Below, in pieces: positions 26,151-35,032 of a stretch of DNA of 64,000 nucleotides. The number at the start of each line of letters is the position of its first letter. Position 1 is the stretch's first letter. This stretch comes from a bacterium. Lineage in GTDB: Bacteria; Electryoneota; RPQS01. Below the pieces are notes generated by a model that saw only the letters and a program-made list of their open reading frames with translations, had not been told where the DNA came from and did not search any database. Location of the stretch: assembly GCA_016721565.1 (NCBI GenBank), contig JADKHW010000014.1:15455-79454 (forward strand). Direction: 5' to 3'. A program made the translations under genes and the position numbers.

Positions 26151-27257
26151 TTACAATTTGAAACCGACACACCAACAGCCGTTTGCGGCTAAACTCGAAT
26201 CAGATGCAAGCGTACACGCGACAAAGACCTCGTCACCGTACTTCGTTGCGCAAAATTCCTGAATCGACTTATCTACAGGAGTTTCAGCGTTTCCGTATTT
26301 CGCCCAATAGCCTTCGCTGTCTTGCGAGAGCAACACGATCTCCATTCCTTCATCCCCCTCGGACAACGTGGCCAAAAGCGGAAATTGATCTCCTGTAGCA
26401 ATCGCGCGGCACGCCACGGCCTTGACTCCGCTGAAGGGTCGAATCTTTGATTGGTGATTCGAGCGCAGTTTTGCGTCCGCTACAACATTCGTTTCGATGA
26501 GTGCATCATCCTTGCCAATGTTGTAACCACTGACGATAATCAATTCATCATCCTGCACAGTGTAGTCTGTCCCAAAACACAACTTGCGGTCAAACCCGCG
26601 TTTAATCACCGTGCTATCGACCCAACTGCACACGCGCCCGATATGATAGACTCGAAACTCATCGTCGATCGCCTTCACGAGCGTCACACCGTTTCCGGTC
26701 ACTCCGACATAATCAGGGTTGGGAATATCGAGCGTGTCGCGGCTGAGTTCGTGGCACAGGCGGTCAATCCAAATGGTGATCAACCCGAACTCAGTCGAGC
26801 TGCTGTGAACGATCAAGTAAATCGAATCAACCTTAATCGGATAGGTCTGCACCGCCGGAGCGGCCAGCCACGCGGCTTCGCGCTTACTCGTGCTGTCCAG
26901 AAAATACATGAAGCACTCTTGAATACAGCTGTGAGCCACAAACGTGGCCGTGCTGTTATCAGCGAGCGTCCAGCGTTCCAATTCAGGAATACACTGGACG
27001 TACTTTCGATCAATGAAGGCGTAGCTCTTTGCCGAATCAAACTTTTGGGTCTGATTGTTGAAGTTCGCGCCCGCACCGCCGATGCTGTCGTGATAGAATT
27101 CAACCCACTGACAATTCAGCGAGCTGTCGTCCTGCATCACAAATCGCGGCGTGAATATCTGCTCGGCTCCTCCGCTGTCAATGCGGCTCATCACAGGCCC
27201 GCGCGAACAACCAAATGCCAAAAGCAATCCGATAATTGCGAGCGCCCGCGTCAGCAC
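26151..27257 (-). CDS. Lipoprotein, beta-propeller-like, unknown function
   Basis: The protein has 368 residues starting at GTG 27257. The signal sequence carries a lipobox L-A-F-G-C at about residues 14-18, so the chain is probably anchored by Cys18. The mature part is strand-rich with repeated Trp-containing units and several cysteines, similar in style to the following sorting-tail protein, so the two may be distant relatives or partners. Its start codon and first codons lie inside the dispersed palindromic repeat at 27249-27296, which also holds the end of the spacer to the DUF4175 gene. Confidence 0.6.
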   Translation of the reverse strand: MLTRALAIIGLLLAFGCSRGPVMSRIDSGGAEQIFTPRFVMQDDSSLNCQWVEFYHDSIGGAGANFNNQTQKFDSAKSYAFIDRKYVQCIPELERWTLADNSTATFVAHSCIQECFMYFLDSTSKREAAWLAAPAVQTYPIKVDSIYLIVHSSSTEFGLITIWIDRLCHELSRDTLDIPNPDYVGVTGNGVTLVKAIDDEFRVYHIGRVCSWVDSTVIKRGFDRKLCFGTDYTVQDDELIIVSGYNIGKDDALIETNVVADAKLRSNHQSKIRPFSGVKAVACRAIATGDQFPLLATLSEGDEGMEIVLLSQDSEGYWAKYGNAETPVDKSIQEFCATKYGDEVFVACTLASDSSLAANGCWCVGFKL

Positions 27258-27296
27258 ATTGGGTCCAGCATCATGCTGGCAGCGTCACGCTGGTGG
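27249..27296 (-). repeat. Stop-adjacent palindromic repeat, copy 2 (double hairpin)
   Basis: Directly after the TAA of the DUF4175 gene: ccagcgt-g-acgctg, then ccagcat-g-atgctgg, then acccaatgtgctgacgc. The tail supplies the GTG start and first codons of the next gene. Confidence 0.7.
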
Positions 27297-30200
27297 TTAT
27301 TGCCACTTTGACAGGGCATCAAAATACTTGCGGATCAGATCTTCGTAATCGGCAGTGTACTTCGCGTCAAGTGCGCGCAGTAAATCTTCCCGCAGTTCGT
27401 CTTGGCCCGGCTTCTTCGGCAATTCACGCGGAGAAGCGCGCACCATATCAATACCCGTGTTCGACTTGCGCTGTGGCGAGAACTCGCGTTCACGATTCGC
27501 ACGCTGGAAATCGAGCAGCTTGGATTCAATCTTGTTCTGTCGCTCAATCGTTTCGGGCGTAATCTTCTGCGCACGCAAATCCTTGGCGACCTCTTCCATG
27601 TCTTCTTTCAAACCGTCGAGTCGGCCCGTCGTTTCACGCGAAGCCGCAGCCTCTTCCGCAAGTTCACCCATGGATTTCGACAGCGCTTCCTGCTCACCCG
27701 CCAAGCGCTGCATCGCGGCCTGTTGACCTTGCGACATCGTGCCGGGGTTCTGCATCATCGAAGCCGTTTGCGAATTAATCTGTCCCTGCTTCTGACACAT
27801 GCCGCCTGCCTTGTTGCAAGTCGAGTTGCTGTTCGGCTTGTTGCACTGGCTTTGGCATTGCTTGCACGCGCTGTTCTGCTGCTTCAACGTTTCATTCAGC
27901 GCGGCCATCGCTTGCTTACGATAGTGTGTCGCCGAACGTGAATCGCGCTCCGCCGTGGCATTGCACGCCGCCTGCATCTGATTGATCGTCTCTTCCATCG
28001 CCGCCATCAATTTAGGCGTCACCGACATCGACTTCTTGGCAAGCTCCATCATATCTTCTTGCACGCGCTTCATCGCCTGCTTGAGATTCTCTTGCTCTTC
28101 GGACAATTCACGCATCTGCGGACTGTTCGGATCCATCTCCTGTGACTCTTGCCACAGTTGTTCCTGCCGCATGGAGAGATCAAGCATCTTGTCGCGTGCC
28201 TTCTCCATCTCCATCATCGTTTCCATGTCCTGATCCTGCTGCATCTGCTGGCGCATGTCCTGCATCTTCTGCGCCATCTCGGACATCTTCTTCTGCTGCT
28301 TCTTGCCCTGCTTCTTGGCCGATTGATTCTGGCACATCTGCATGGATTGCGAGTTCTGCTCCATTTGTTCGGAGAGCTGCTCTTCTTCCATTTCCTTCTT
28401 CAGTTCTTGCGCCTTCTGCTCGCCTTGAATCTGATCTTTCTTCATCTGCTCGGCAAGCTGCTTCATCTCCTGCTCGATCTTCTTCATCTCCTGCGAGAGC
28501 TTCTCCTGCTGCTTGGCATTTTCCGGAGCGTTCTGCGGAGTGTTCTGATCCATCTTCTCGTTCAGCTTATCCTGCTGCTTCGAGAGTTCGTCGAGCCTGC
28601 GCGCAAGTTCGTCAAGCTTCTTCTCGGCCTGCATCTGCTTCAACATGTTGAGCGTTTGGTCGAGCGCAAGCTTAAACTGCTCCTGCGTTTTCTGCATATT
28701 TTCAAGCGCCTTGCGCATCTCTTCGGGCGTCGGCTGCTGCATCGCTTCGGCCAGCTTGCGCATCGCTTCGCGCATTTCCGGCGTCACCACTTCCTGCACC
28801 AGCTCCTGAATCTGCTGCATCTTCTCCATCACTTCAGGCGAATACAGCGAGCGCATCTGATTCTGCATTTGCTGCTGCTCGATAGCTTGCGCCACCTGCT
28901 CCAGCACCTGATTCATCTGCTCCTGCTGCTCCATCAACTGATTGATTTCCTGCTTGCGCTCGTAGCTCATCTCGGGATTCGACTTGAATTCCTCGACGGC
29001 TTTTTCAACCTCTTCGCGCAAGTCCTGCGAATGATCCAGCAACTCGTCCAGCGTAATCGTGCGCTTTTCTTCAATCTTTTCCTGCTGGTCGAAGATCTCC
29101 GCCATCGACGGGAAGCGTAGCACGCGCGTTTCGCTCTTGGCGCGCTTCGGTCCGCTGATGCGGTCGTTGTCCCACACTTCAACAAACATCAACACTTGAT
29201 CTTCGGGCAGCAATTGCAGCGGCGTCAAATCAAATTGCGTCTCCACCACACAGCGGCCCGGCTCGGTCACGCGATAGTCCAGCGCAAGCTTTTCAAAGCT
29301 CTCGTCCTGAACATCACCCGGCTGATCCCACGGTGACGTGCGATAATAGCGCAGCGTCATCTTGGAAAAACCATAATCATCGGCGGCATCGGCAAGCAAC
29401 GGAATCTTGATGTCCGCCGCGATTTCCAAATCATGGCTCGGCTCAACCAATGAAATCACCGGAGCTTCGTCGGGACGCGCGTTAATGCGGTAAGAAATAG
29501 CGTCGCGGCTGATACGGCCTTCTTTATCCGTGAGCTTAATCTGATAGGTGCCGCTCTTCGACACGGTGAACCCACCGCTGGCCTTACTGCCTTCAAGCGT
29601 CAGCGCGAGTGTTTCTCTTGGCGTGGCAATATTCTCGCCCGTCAAGTCGAAGAACTCAAGCTTGGCATCGGCAAGCTGTTTAGTCGATGAAATTGAAATC
29701 CGCGCCTGCGTTCCTACAACCGCCGAAATATCGCCGACATTCTCTTCAAGCGTCAACGACTGCAATTCGGTATAAGCAGGCGGTGTCAGCGTCAGCGACA
29801 GATAGCGCACCGCCGGTAATTCCTGAATCGTCGCCGTGAATTTTTCGCTTGACACATTCTGCGCGTAGGCCCAATATTCAAACGTTGAGGCCAAGCCCGA
29901 CCACGTTACAGTATATTGCCCGTGCTCATCGCCTGCCACTGTCAGCGGTGAATCTGCCGAGCGGCCTTTTTCTTTGCGCGTGATTGTGAGTTCCTTGGGT
30001 AGCGTGCCCGTGGCCGTCACAACCACTTTCAGAGAATCTCCGCGTACCAGTTCGACATCGCCCGGAGCCACATGCAGAACGAATTCCGGGCTCGGCGAGA
30101 AATCCTTACCCGGATTCATCACACGTTCCGCCGCCGACATCAACGGCCCACCAAACACAATCAACAGCGCGACCGCCGCAACCGAAGTAAACAGCGCATA

Positions 30201-30686
30201 ACGCGCGTTCTTCTTCACGTACGTTCTGTCCGGCAGCGTCGCGGGTTGAATCGGCACCAACTCTTCGGCCACACCGCGTCCAGCCGCTAAAATCAATTCC
30301 GGCGAAACGCCTTCACGATCTGCGTTTTCAACATGATCCAACAGCTGCAAAGCATTCAGCACACGGTCACGAATTCCCGGCATGCGCTGAGCATATTCAC
30401 CAGCGAGCTTCTGATCCGTCGGCGCGAACGCCGTAAACTTCAAAATCGGCCAAACCACACCGAGTCCGAGCGCCGCAATCGCCGACACCGTCCACAACCC
30501 AAGCAGCACCGCGCGCGCGCCGCCGCTGAAATGGCCCAGCGATTCCAACACCAGCACGAGCAGCGTCACGCTGACCAATGCGGCCAACGCGAACAGCGCA
30601 TGACTCTTCAATGTATTGACAAGAACGGCGCGCCGTAAGCCCGCCATCCAGTTGCGTATCGTCGAGAGTACTTCTCGTGCACCCAT
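27297..30686 (-). CDS. DUF4175-family large membrane-anchored coiled-coil protein
   Basis: The protein has 1129 residues from ATG 30686 (AGGAAA site). Two hydrophobic segments lie within about residues 25-85 and a third near 170-190, as in DUF4175 proteins. An extracytoplasmic region with Ig-like strands runs to about 530. From about 545 to 905 the chain is extremely Gln/Glu/Lys/Met-rich and surely coiled coil. Near 930-965 there is a cysteine cluster (C-K-Q-C-Q-S-Q-C, C-N-K, M-C-Q-K-Q). It heads a tight run of about ten minus-strand genes for secreted proteins. Function unknown; a scaffold across the periplasm is plausible. Confidence 0.75.
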   Translation of the reverse strand: MGAREVLSTIRNWMAGLRRAVLVNTLKSHALFALAALVSVTLLVLVLESLGHFSGGARAVLLGLWTVSAIAALGLGVVWPILKFTAFAPTDQKLAGEYAQRMPGIRDRVLNALQLLDHVENADREGVSPELILAAGRGVAEELVPIQPATLPDRTYVKKNARYALFTSVAAVALLIVFGGPLMSAAERVMNPGKDFSPSPEFVLHVAPGDVELVRGDSLKVVVTATGTLPKELTITRKEKGRSADSPLTVAGDEHGQYTVTWSGLASTFEYWAYAQNVSSEKFTATIQELPAVRYLSLTLTPPAYTELQSLTLEENVGDISAVVGTQARISISSTKQLADAKLEFFDLTGENIATPRETLALTLEGSKASGGFTVSKSGTYQIKLTDKEGRISRDAISYRINARPDEAPVISLVEPSHDLEIAADIKIPLLADAADDYGFSKMTLRYYRTSPWDQPGDVQDESFEKLALDYRVTEPGRCVVETQFDLTPLQLLPEDQVLMFVEVWDNDRISGPKRAKSETRVLRFPSMAEIFDQQEKIEEKRTITLDELLDHSQDLREEVEKAVEEFKSNPEMSYERKQEINQLMEQQEQMNQVLEQVAQAIEQQQMQNQMRSLYSPEVMEKMQQIQELVQEVVTPEMREAMRKLAEAMQQPTPEEMRKALENMQKTQEQFKLALDQTLNMLKQMQAEKKLDELARRLDELSKQQDKLNEKMDQNTPQNAPENAKQQEKLSQEMKKIEQEMKQLAEQMKKDQIQGEQKAQELKKEMEEEQLSEQMEQNSQSMQMCQNQSAKKQGKKQQKKMSEMAQKMQDMRQQMQQDQDMETMMEMEKARDKMLDLSMRQEQLWQESQEMDPNSPQMRELSEEQENLKQAMKRVQEDMMELAKKSMSVTPKLMAAMEETINQMQAACNATAERDSRSATHYRKQAMAALNETLKQQNSACKQCQSQCNKPNSNSTCNKAGGMCQKQGQINSQTASMMQNPGTMSQGQQAAMQRLAGEQEALSKSMGELAEEAAASRETTGRLDGLKEDMEEVAKDLRAQKITPETIERQNKIESKLLDFQRANREREFSPQRKSNTGIDMVRASPRELPKKPGQDELREDLLRALDAKYTADYEDLIRKYFDALSKWQ

Positions 30687-30711
30687 AGTCGTCTGTTTCC
30701 TTCTTCTATCG

Positions 30712-31356
30712 TTAGTGCGTTGCTCGCACGTTCTGTCTTACTGGAAGCTCAAAGCCAAGTGAAATTTGCGTATAAGCAAACTTGGGAAAACTTGCGTTAA
30801 TAGCATCTTCTCTGTGATTGCCAAAAGATCGGACACTACTGATCTGTAGAAATGTGTCGCCGTTTTCGCGGACAAAATGTAGCCTGAAAAATATTTCTGC
30901 AAGCGCACTCGTTTCCCGTGCCGGAAAATTCTTGCGGAACAATTGATAGCCGCCAACTCCGAATCCTATCTCGGGCCGAATTTGGGTACCTTGCTCCACG
31001 CTGTCAATATTAAGCTTACTAAAATCAAAAACAATTCTTCCCGTCGCTAACAATCCCGCGTTGTTTTGGTCCGAGAACGTGCGGTCTGCGAAGGTGTCAT
31101 CCAATCTGACCGTAGCATAATCGCTGGGATAATATGCATCTACGCTACTCTCTGTTCCAAACCACCCTCCAGCCATCAGCTCTGGGTGAAAGAGTTTGAG
31201 CGTTCGGTTAAATGCATAAAATCCGTCAATTCCAATTCCTGCGCGCGGGTGATGTGACCCCAATCGCCGGTGGAATCCACTTTCTATAAAAGTTTGATTA
31301 GCGAACGAAGGCGTAGTAAGACAAAATAGCAGAGCAATCCAAACGATGCGTTTCAT
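30712..31356 (-). CDS. Outer-membrane beta-barrel-like protein
   Basis: The protein has 214 residues with a GGAGGG ribosome site and a signal peptide ending S-F-A-N. The mature sequence has alternating hydrophobic strands with G-I-G-I-D-G-F-Y and I-G-F-G-V-G-G-Y, typical of small 8-stranded barrels. It ends with a strand (Y-T-Q-I-S-L-G-F-E-L-P) followed by a short tail. No family is named. It is 26 bases upstream of the DUF4175 gene and may be co-transcribed. Confidence 0.6.
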   Translation of the reverse strand: MKRIVWIALLFCLTTPSFANQTFIESGFHRRLGSHHPRAGIGIDGFYAFNRTLKLFHPELMAGGWFGTESSVDAYYPSDYATVRLDDTFADRTFSDQNNAGLLATGRIVFDFSKLNIDSVEQGTQIRPEIGFGVGGYQLFRKNFPARETSALAEIFFRLHFVRENGDTFLQISSVRSFGNHREDAINASFPKFAYTQISLGFELPVRQNVRATH

Positions 31357-31434
31357 CGTCCCTCCGGAGCGATTAAATTTCTGCGTGTCTGCCGAAAGCC
31401 ATCACTATAGCTCTCAACAGTCAAACAGGCTTAA

Positions 31435-32006
31435 TTACTCCCACACCGAAAACCGATAACCCAGCGACAAGTATTGATAGTTTCTATCAGTCTCGTCAAG
31501 TTCCACTTCAACTCCGAAGAGAATCATCAAATCCGACATTAACCCCACAGGAACTGCTATGCCAAGTACCGTCTCAACAACACTGTTCCCTATCCAGTTC
31601 GGTTGCTCTCCCCAGTCGCGTAGTTCAAACTTATTATAACAACCCGCACCAACAATCGGCCTGGTCGGTCGTTTCCCGATTCCATTTGGCTTGTGATTGT
31701 CAAGCATTGCTCGCATCCCAATCCGATAGCCAGGTTGCTCCTCTGTGCGTTTTATCACTCTCCAGCCTGATTCGCCGTAAACTGCATTTTGCTCATGCAC
31801 CTCGCTCGTCCAGGCAGTCCACAGCATCGAAACGGCGAGTTCAGCGTAATCGTATTCCCCACCGTCAGCATCACCTGCGGCGTTGCTCGCTCCTCGCGCC
31901 GCGAAGTCCCTTCCCAATCTCTAATCCCACCACTAATCCCCAATTCAACCGCCCGTGCCTGAACCGAAATCACCATCAGAGCGGCTACAAAGAGAGTTTT
32001 CTTCAT
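31435..32006 (-). CDS. Small outer-membrane barrel-like protein A, frameshifted
   Basis: The signal peptide ends A-R-A-V; the mature start is G-I-S-G-G-I-R-D-W-E. The frame shifts at a run of four G bases (plus-strand C run 31857-31860); one more G would join T-V-G to E-Y-D-Y-A-E-L-A-V-S-M. The downstream part ends with Y-L-S-L-G-Y-R-F-S-V-W-E, an outer-membrane-type last strand. The restored length is about 190. It is a tandem paralogue of 32003-32618, with which its start overlaps (ATGA). Confidence 0.6.
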
Positions 32007-32618
32007 CGCTTACTCCACACCGAAAACCGATAACCCAGCGTCAAATATTGCGACAGATCTTCGTTCCCGCTGTTGGTTCCGGCAACCGCAAACTGAATCA
32101 GGAAATCCGCCGTCTGCCCAACCGGAATCGCCAGACCTAACATCCCCTCAGCCGTCACGAAATCTCGCCAATAGAGCTGATCGAATGCCTTGCTCTCTTC
32201 GGCGATCCACAACAACCCTGCGCTGGCCCTCGGATGCATGATCCGGTGACCAAGTTTGCTTGGCACAAGCGGCTCAACGGCAACTCGCACGCCCAGTAAG
32301 AACCCCGGCCATTCCAACGGCGTTCCCCGTCTAAAATACCCTCCTGCTCGATGAGGGAACTGGTCATCGACAGTTGTCTGAATCCAGGCGTGCGATGAAT
32401 TTCCCGCGTCGCCATATTCCACCAACTGCATCAAACCGATATGGCAAATCGGGTCTGAAGTACTCGCCAAGCGACAAAATCAGCGTCGGCGTCGGTCGCA
32501 CGCTTCGCTGTGCCGTATCTTCCCAATCCCTAATCCCACCACTAATCCCAATATCAAATCCATAACTTGAAGCCGCACTCAACATCGTAAGCACAAGAAC
32601 AACATAGGTCGTCCTCAT
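32003..32618 (-). CDS. Small outer-membrane barrel-like protein B, frameshifted
   Basis: Paralogue of the next gene: the same mature start G-I-S-G-G-I-R-D-W-E and the same end L-T-L-G-Y-R-F-S-V-W. There is a signal peptide of about 20 residues and an AAGGGAG site. The frame moves between about 32435 and 32470 (S-L-G-E-Y in one frame, then I-G-L-M-Q-L-V-E-Y-G-D in the next). The restored length is about 205 residues. Function unknown. Confidence 0.6.
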
Positions 32619-32673
32619 CTCTGGCTCCCTTCAAATATTTTTTTTCCTCCCTGATAGCAGGAAGGCTAAGGCG

Positions 32674-32928
32674 CTATTCGCCCCAATGACTGATATTTCT
32701 AAACGACTGCTTGATCGCAGCCAGTCCGGCGGCACGCTGGTGCCGTGCGCGCAAGCGCGCGACCGTAATCTTTAATCTATCTCTAACCACCGACGGCGGC
32801 AGTTCGCCCGTCTGCAAAAATTTATACCCCTGTATTGACTGATGAAAATACCAACCTGCAAGCTGTTGTACTGCGTGGCGCACGGGTTTGCGAGTCCTGA
32901 GTGTACGCGCCCTAAATTGAAATGTCAA
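32674..32928 (-). CDS. Small basic hypothetical protein
   Basis: The frame has 84 codons from TTG 32928, with AAGGAAGAGAG just upstream and overlapping the stop region of the membrane-protein gene. It is rich in Arg/Gln/His with a plausible amphipathic pattern (H-A-V-Q-Q-L-A-G-W-Y-F-H-Q-S-I-Q-G-Y-K-F-L). No signal peptide or family was recognised. The ribosome site and position argue for a real gene, but a chance frame is not excluded. Confidence 0.4.
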   Translation of the reverse strand: MTFQFRARTLRTRKPVRHAVQQLAGWYFHQSIQGYKFLQTGELPPSVVRDRLKITVARLRARHQRAAGLAAIKQSFRNISHWGE

Positions 32929-32940
32929 CTCTCTTCCTTC

Positions 32941-33288
32941 CTATCTTGCCAATATAGCTTGAAATAATAAAACCAAGCCAACAATCGCCGCCAACGGATG
33001 AATCAACGCGATTCCCGCCGGCACAGGTGCTTTCATTCTCCGCAGAGCAAACAATCCCACTCCGCCTAAGAACGTAATCAACAAAATCAAAAACGCTAAC
33101 ATCGGTGTCGGATTCGGTGACGATGTCGCATGAATAATCAAAAACGACACACCAATCACCGCCAACCCGCCGTGTATCCAAACAAATTTCATCCGCGCCG
33201 GAAGTTTTCGCACAAACTGCCACAACGGATTCGTCCCCACCAGCGCCGCCGCCAACAAGAACATCCCAGCCAAAAAGAGATACATCAT
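32941..33288 (-). CDS. Small four-helix membrane protein
   Basis: The protein has 115 residues and four hydrophobic helices at about 3-20, 38-55, 62-80 and 92-112. Conserved-looking features are W-I-H-G-G-L-A-V-I-G and I-I-H-A-T near helix 2, with His residues in helices 2 and 4 (L-I-H-P-L-A-A). The histidines within helices suggest a possible cofactor or proton role, but no family can be named. It is probably expressed with the small gene downstream. Confidence 0.65.
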   Translation of the reverse strand: MMYLFLAGMFLLAAALVGTNPLWQFVRKLPARMKFVWIHGGLAVIGVSFLIIHATSSPNPTPMLAFLILLITFLGGVGLFALRRMKAPVPAGIALIHPLAAIVGLVLLFQAILAR

Positions 33289-33311
33289 TCTCTCCCAAGT
33301 TTCTTCCGGTC

Positions 33312-33344
33312 TCCCCCCGTGGACGGGGGGACTAAGGGGGGTCT
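33312..33344. repeat. C-run/G-run palindromic repeat
   Basis: tccccccgt-gg-acgggggga followed by ctaaggggggtct. The same layout (palindrome, then aaggggg-tct) occurs at 37982-38014. Confidence 0.5.
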
Positions 33345-33403
33345 GATAACCCCACCAACAATTCCAAAGCTATCAGCGAGCGCAAGATCCGCTTAACAAG
33401 CGG

Positions 33404-34072
33404 CTACTTTTTCAGCAACTCCAACACCGCCTTCGCCACACCCTCGCTCGATTGCGGATTCTGTCCCGTAACAATTCTCCCGTCCACCACAACCTGCTTC
33501 TCAAAGTTCGGCCCGGCTATAACCATCGCACCTTGTTCCTTGAGTTTGCTTTCCAGCAAAAACGGCATCAGGTGATCAAGCTTCGCGGCCTTCTCTTCGC
33601 TGTCGGTGAACACCGCAAGCTGCCGTCCTTCCACAAGCAATTTCCCGTTGCTCATCTTCGCACCGACAAATGCCGCCGGACCGTGACACACTGCGCTGAC
33701 GATTTTTCCGTCTTGATACATCGTGATCAAGGCGTCCTCAACATCTTTGTTGCCCGGCAGATCGAACATCGTTCCATGTCCGCCCGGGAAAAAGATCGCA
33801 TCGTAATCATCGGTCTTTATAGTGCTGAGTTTTTGCGAGCTTTGCAGCATCACAATCTCATTGCCGTATTTCGCGCGCGTTTCATCCGTCAAACTGCGCG
33901 GATCAATCGGCACATTCCCACCCTTAGGACTCGCCACCGTCACCTGCGCACCCGCCTCAACAAAAACCTGTCGCGGCACCGCAAACTCTTCCAGCCAAAC
34001 TCCCGTAGCATGTGTCGAGTCAATCTGCGCGGTATTCGTCAACACAAATAAAATCGTCAACAACGTATCCAT
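33404..34072 (-). CDS. DJ-1/PfpI family protein (Hsp31-like, class I amidotransferase fold)
   Basis: The protein has 222 residues with a GGGGAGAAG site. The nucleophile elbow A-V-C-H-G-P-A-A carries Cys129, followed by His130, and the family motif F-F-P-G-G-H-G-T-M-F-D lies before it. V-W-L-E-E-F-A-V-P and V-T-V-A-S-P-K-G-G near the start match Hsp31/glyoxalase III-type members that act on methylglyoxal or as chaperones. The N-terminus has no convincing signal peptide despite being hydrophobic. It stands alone. Confidence 0.85.
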   Translation of the reverse strand: MDTLLTILFVLTNTAQIDSTHATGVWLEEFAVPRQVFVEAGAQVTVASPKGGNVPIDPRSLTDETRAKYGNEIVMLQSSQKLSTIKTDDYDAIFFPGGHGTMFDLPGNKDVEDALITMYQDGKIVSAVCHGPAAFVGAKMSNGKLLVEGRQLAVFTDSEEKAAKLDHLMPFLLESKLKEQGAMVIAGPNFEKQVVVDGRIVTGQNPQSSEGVAKAVLELLKK

Positions 34073-34208
34073 AATCTTCTCCCCGCTAATTTGCTAACTC
34101 ATTCGCGACTATTTCATGCGCGTGTCATCCCGTAGGGACCTATTCAAAGAAGGTTACCATCCTAAGCGTGTTACAAATTTCAAGCACCACGCACTCCGAT
34201 CTCCCCAT

Positions 34209-34230
34209 CCCCTGCCGCAGTCGGGGGATT
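34209..34230. repeat. C-run/G-run palindromic repeat, variant
   Basis: cccctgc - cg - cagtcggggg followed by attaaggg. A variant of the palindrome at 33312, 15 bases beyond the DUF4159 gene stop. Confidence 0.35.
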
Positions 34231-34244
34231 AAGGGCTCTGCCGG

Positions 34245-34951
34245 CTATTCCACTCCCCTACTAAGCGCATACACCAAAACATTCACCCCCATATCCAACG
34301 CCGCCTTACGTTTTTCCGGCGGATCGTTGTGAATCTCTTCGGCTTCCCACCCGTCGCACAGATCGCACTCGAAATCGTAATAGCAAACCATCACCCCATT
34401 CACAAACAGCCCGAACCCTTGCGCAGGCCCCTTGTCATGCTCATGAATTTTAGGAAGCCCGTTGGCAAAACGATTCACCGTCGAATAGATCGGATGTGAA
34501 AACGGCACTTCATACCACTCCGCATCCGGCAAAACTTTTTTCATCTCGCGCCGAAAGCTCGCGTCCATCCCGTAGTCATCGTTGGCAAACAGGAATCCGC
34601 CCGCGTTAAAATAGGCCCGCAGGTTGTTCACCTCGTTTTCCGAGAGCGCAATATTCCCGTGACCGTTGATGAACGTAATCGGGTAGCTGAACAGCTCGAC
34701 CGACGACGGCTCCACGGCCCGCGGTTCGGGGACAAAATCCACCCCCGCCCCCGCCTCGGCATATCGCAAAAGGTTGGCCAAAGCCCGCCCCCCGAGTACC
34801 AATCCCCCCCGCCGTTATACTTCAAAAGGCCCACTTTCAGGCCACTCGCCGACCCTTGCGCAAACGCTGTAGAGGACAAAATCGCACCTGCCAACAGCAC
34901 GCACGCCACCCATCCCCCACAAATCCGTCGCAGGGTGCTTGTCAAGCACAT
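34245..34951 (-). CDS. DUF4159-family secreted protein, one frameshift
   Basis: The probable start is ATG 34951 (TTG 34960 is also in frame), followed by a signal peptide ending A-F-A-Q. After K-Y-N-G-G-G-D-W-Y-S-G the frame breaks at a run of six G bases (plus-strand C run 34788-34793); the next frame continues A-L-A-N-L-L-R-Y-A-E-A-G-A-G-V-D-F, as expected for DUF4159. Later motifs are F-I-N-G-H-G-N-I, F-A-N-D-D-Y-G-M-D and F-S-H-P-I-Y-S. DUF4159 proteins have an amidotransferase-like fold and often accompany DUF4175/MoxR-type clusters; a DUF4175 gene lies 4 kb away. Confidence 0.75.
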
Positions 34952-35032
34952 AGTTTTCAATATCTTAAAAATGTTGTAATTGCTTTCTGGCTACGTCTTA
35001 AACTCAGGAGAAACAAGGTTAGTTGCGAGGGG

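Noticed and set aside
26451..27311. 286-codon plus-strand frame
   Set aside because: Antisense to the lipoprotein gene, which has a lipobox and fits its operon.
28149..29120. 323-codon plus-strand frame rich in Leu and His
   Set aside because: It is antisense to the Gln/Lys/Glu-rich coiled coil of the DUF4175 gene, and its composition is the direct mirror of that repeat-like coding sequence.
31857..32470. Programmed ribosomal frameshifting in the barrel paralogues
   Set aside because: The two shifts go in different directions, no common slippery heptamer is seen, and similar lesions occur in unrelated genes.
32912..33298. Alternative minus-strand frame over the four-helix membrane protein
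   Set aside because: Val/Gly/Asp-rich out-of-frame reading; the 32941-33288 frame has clean transmembrane helices.
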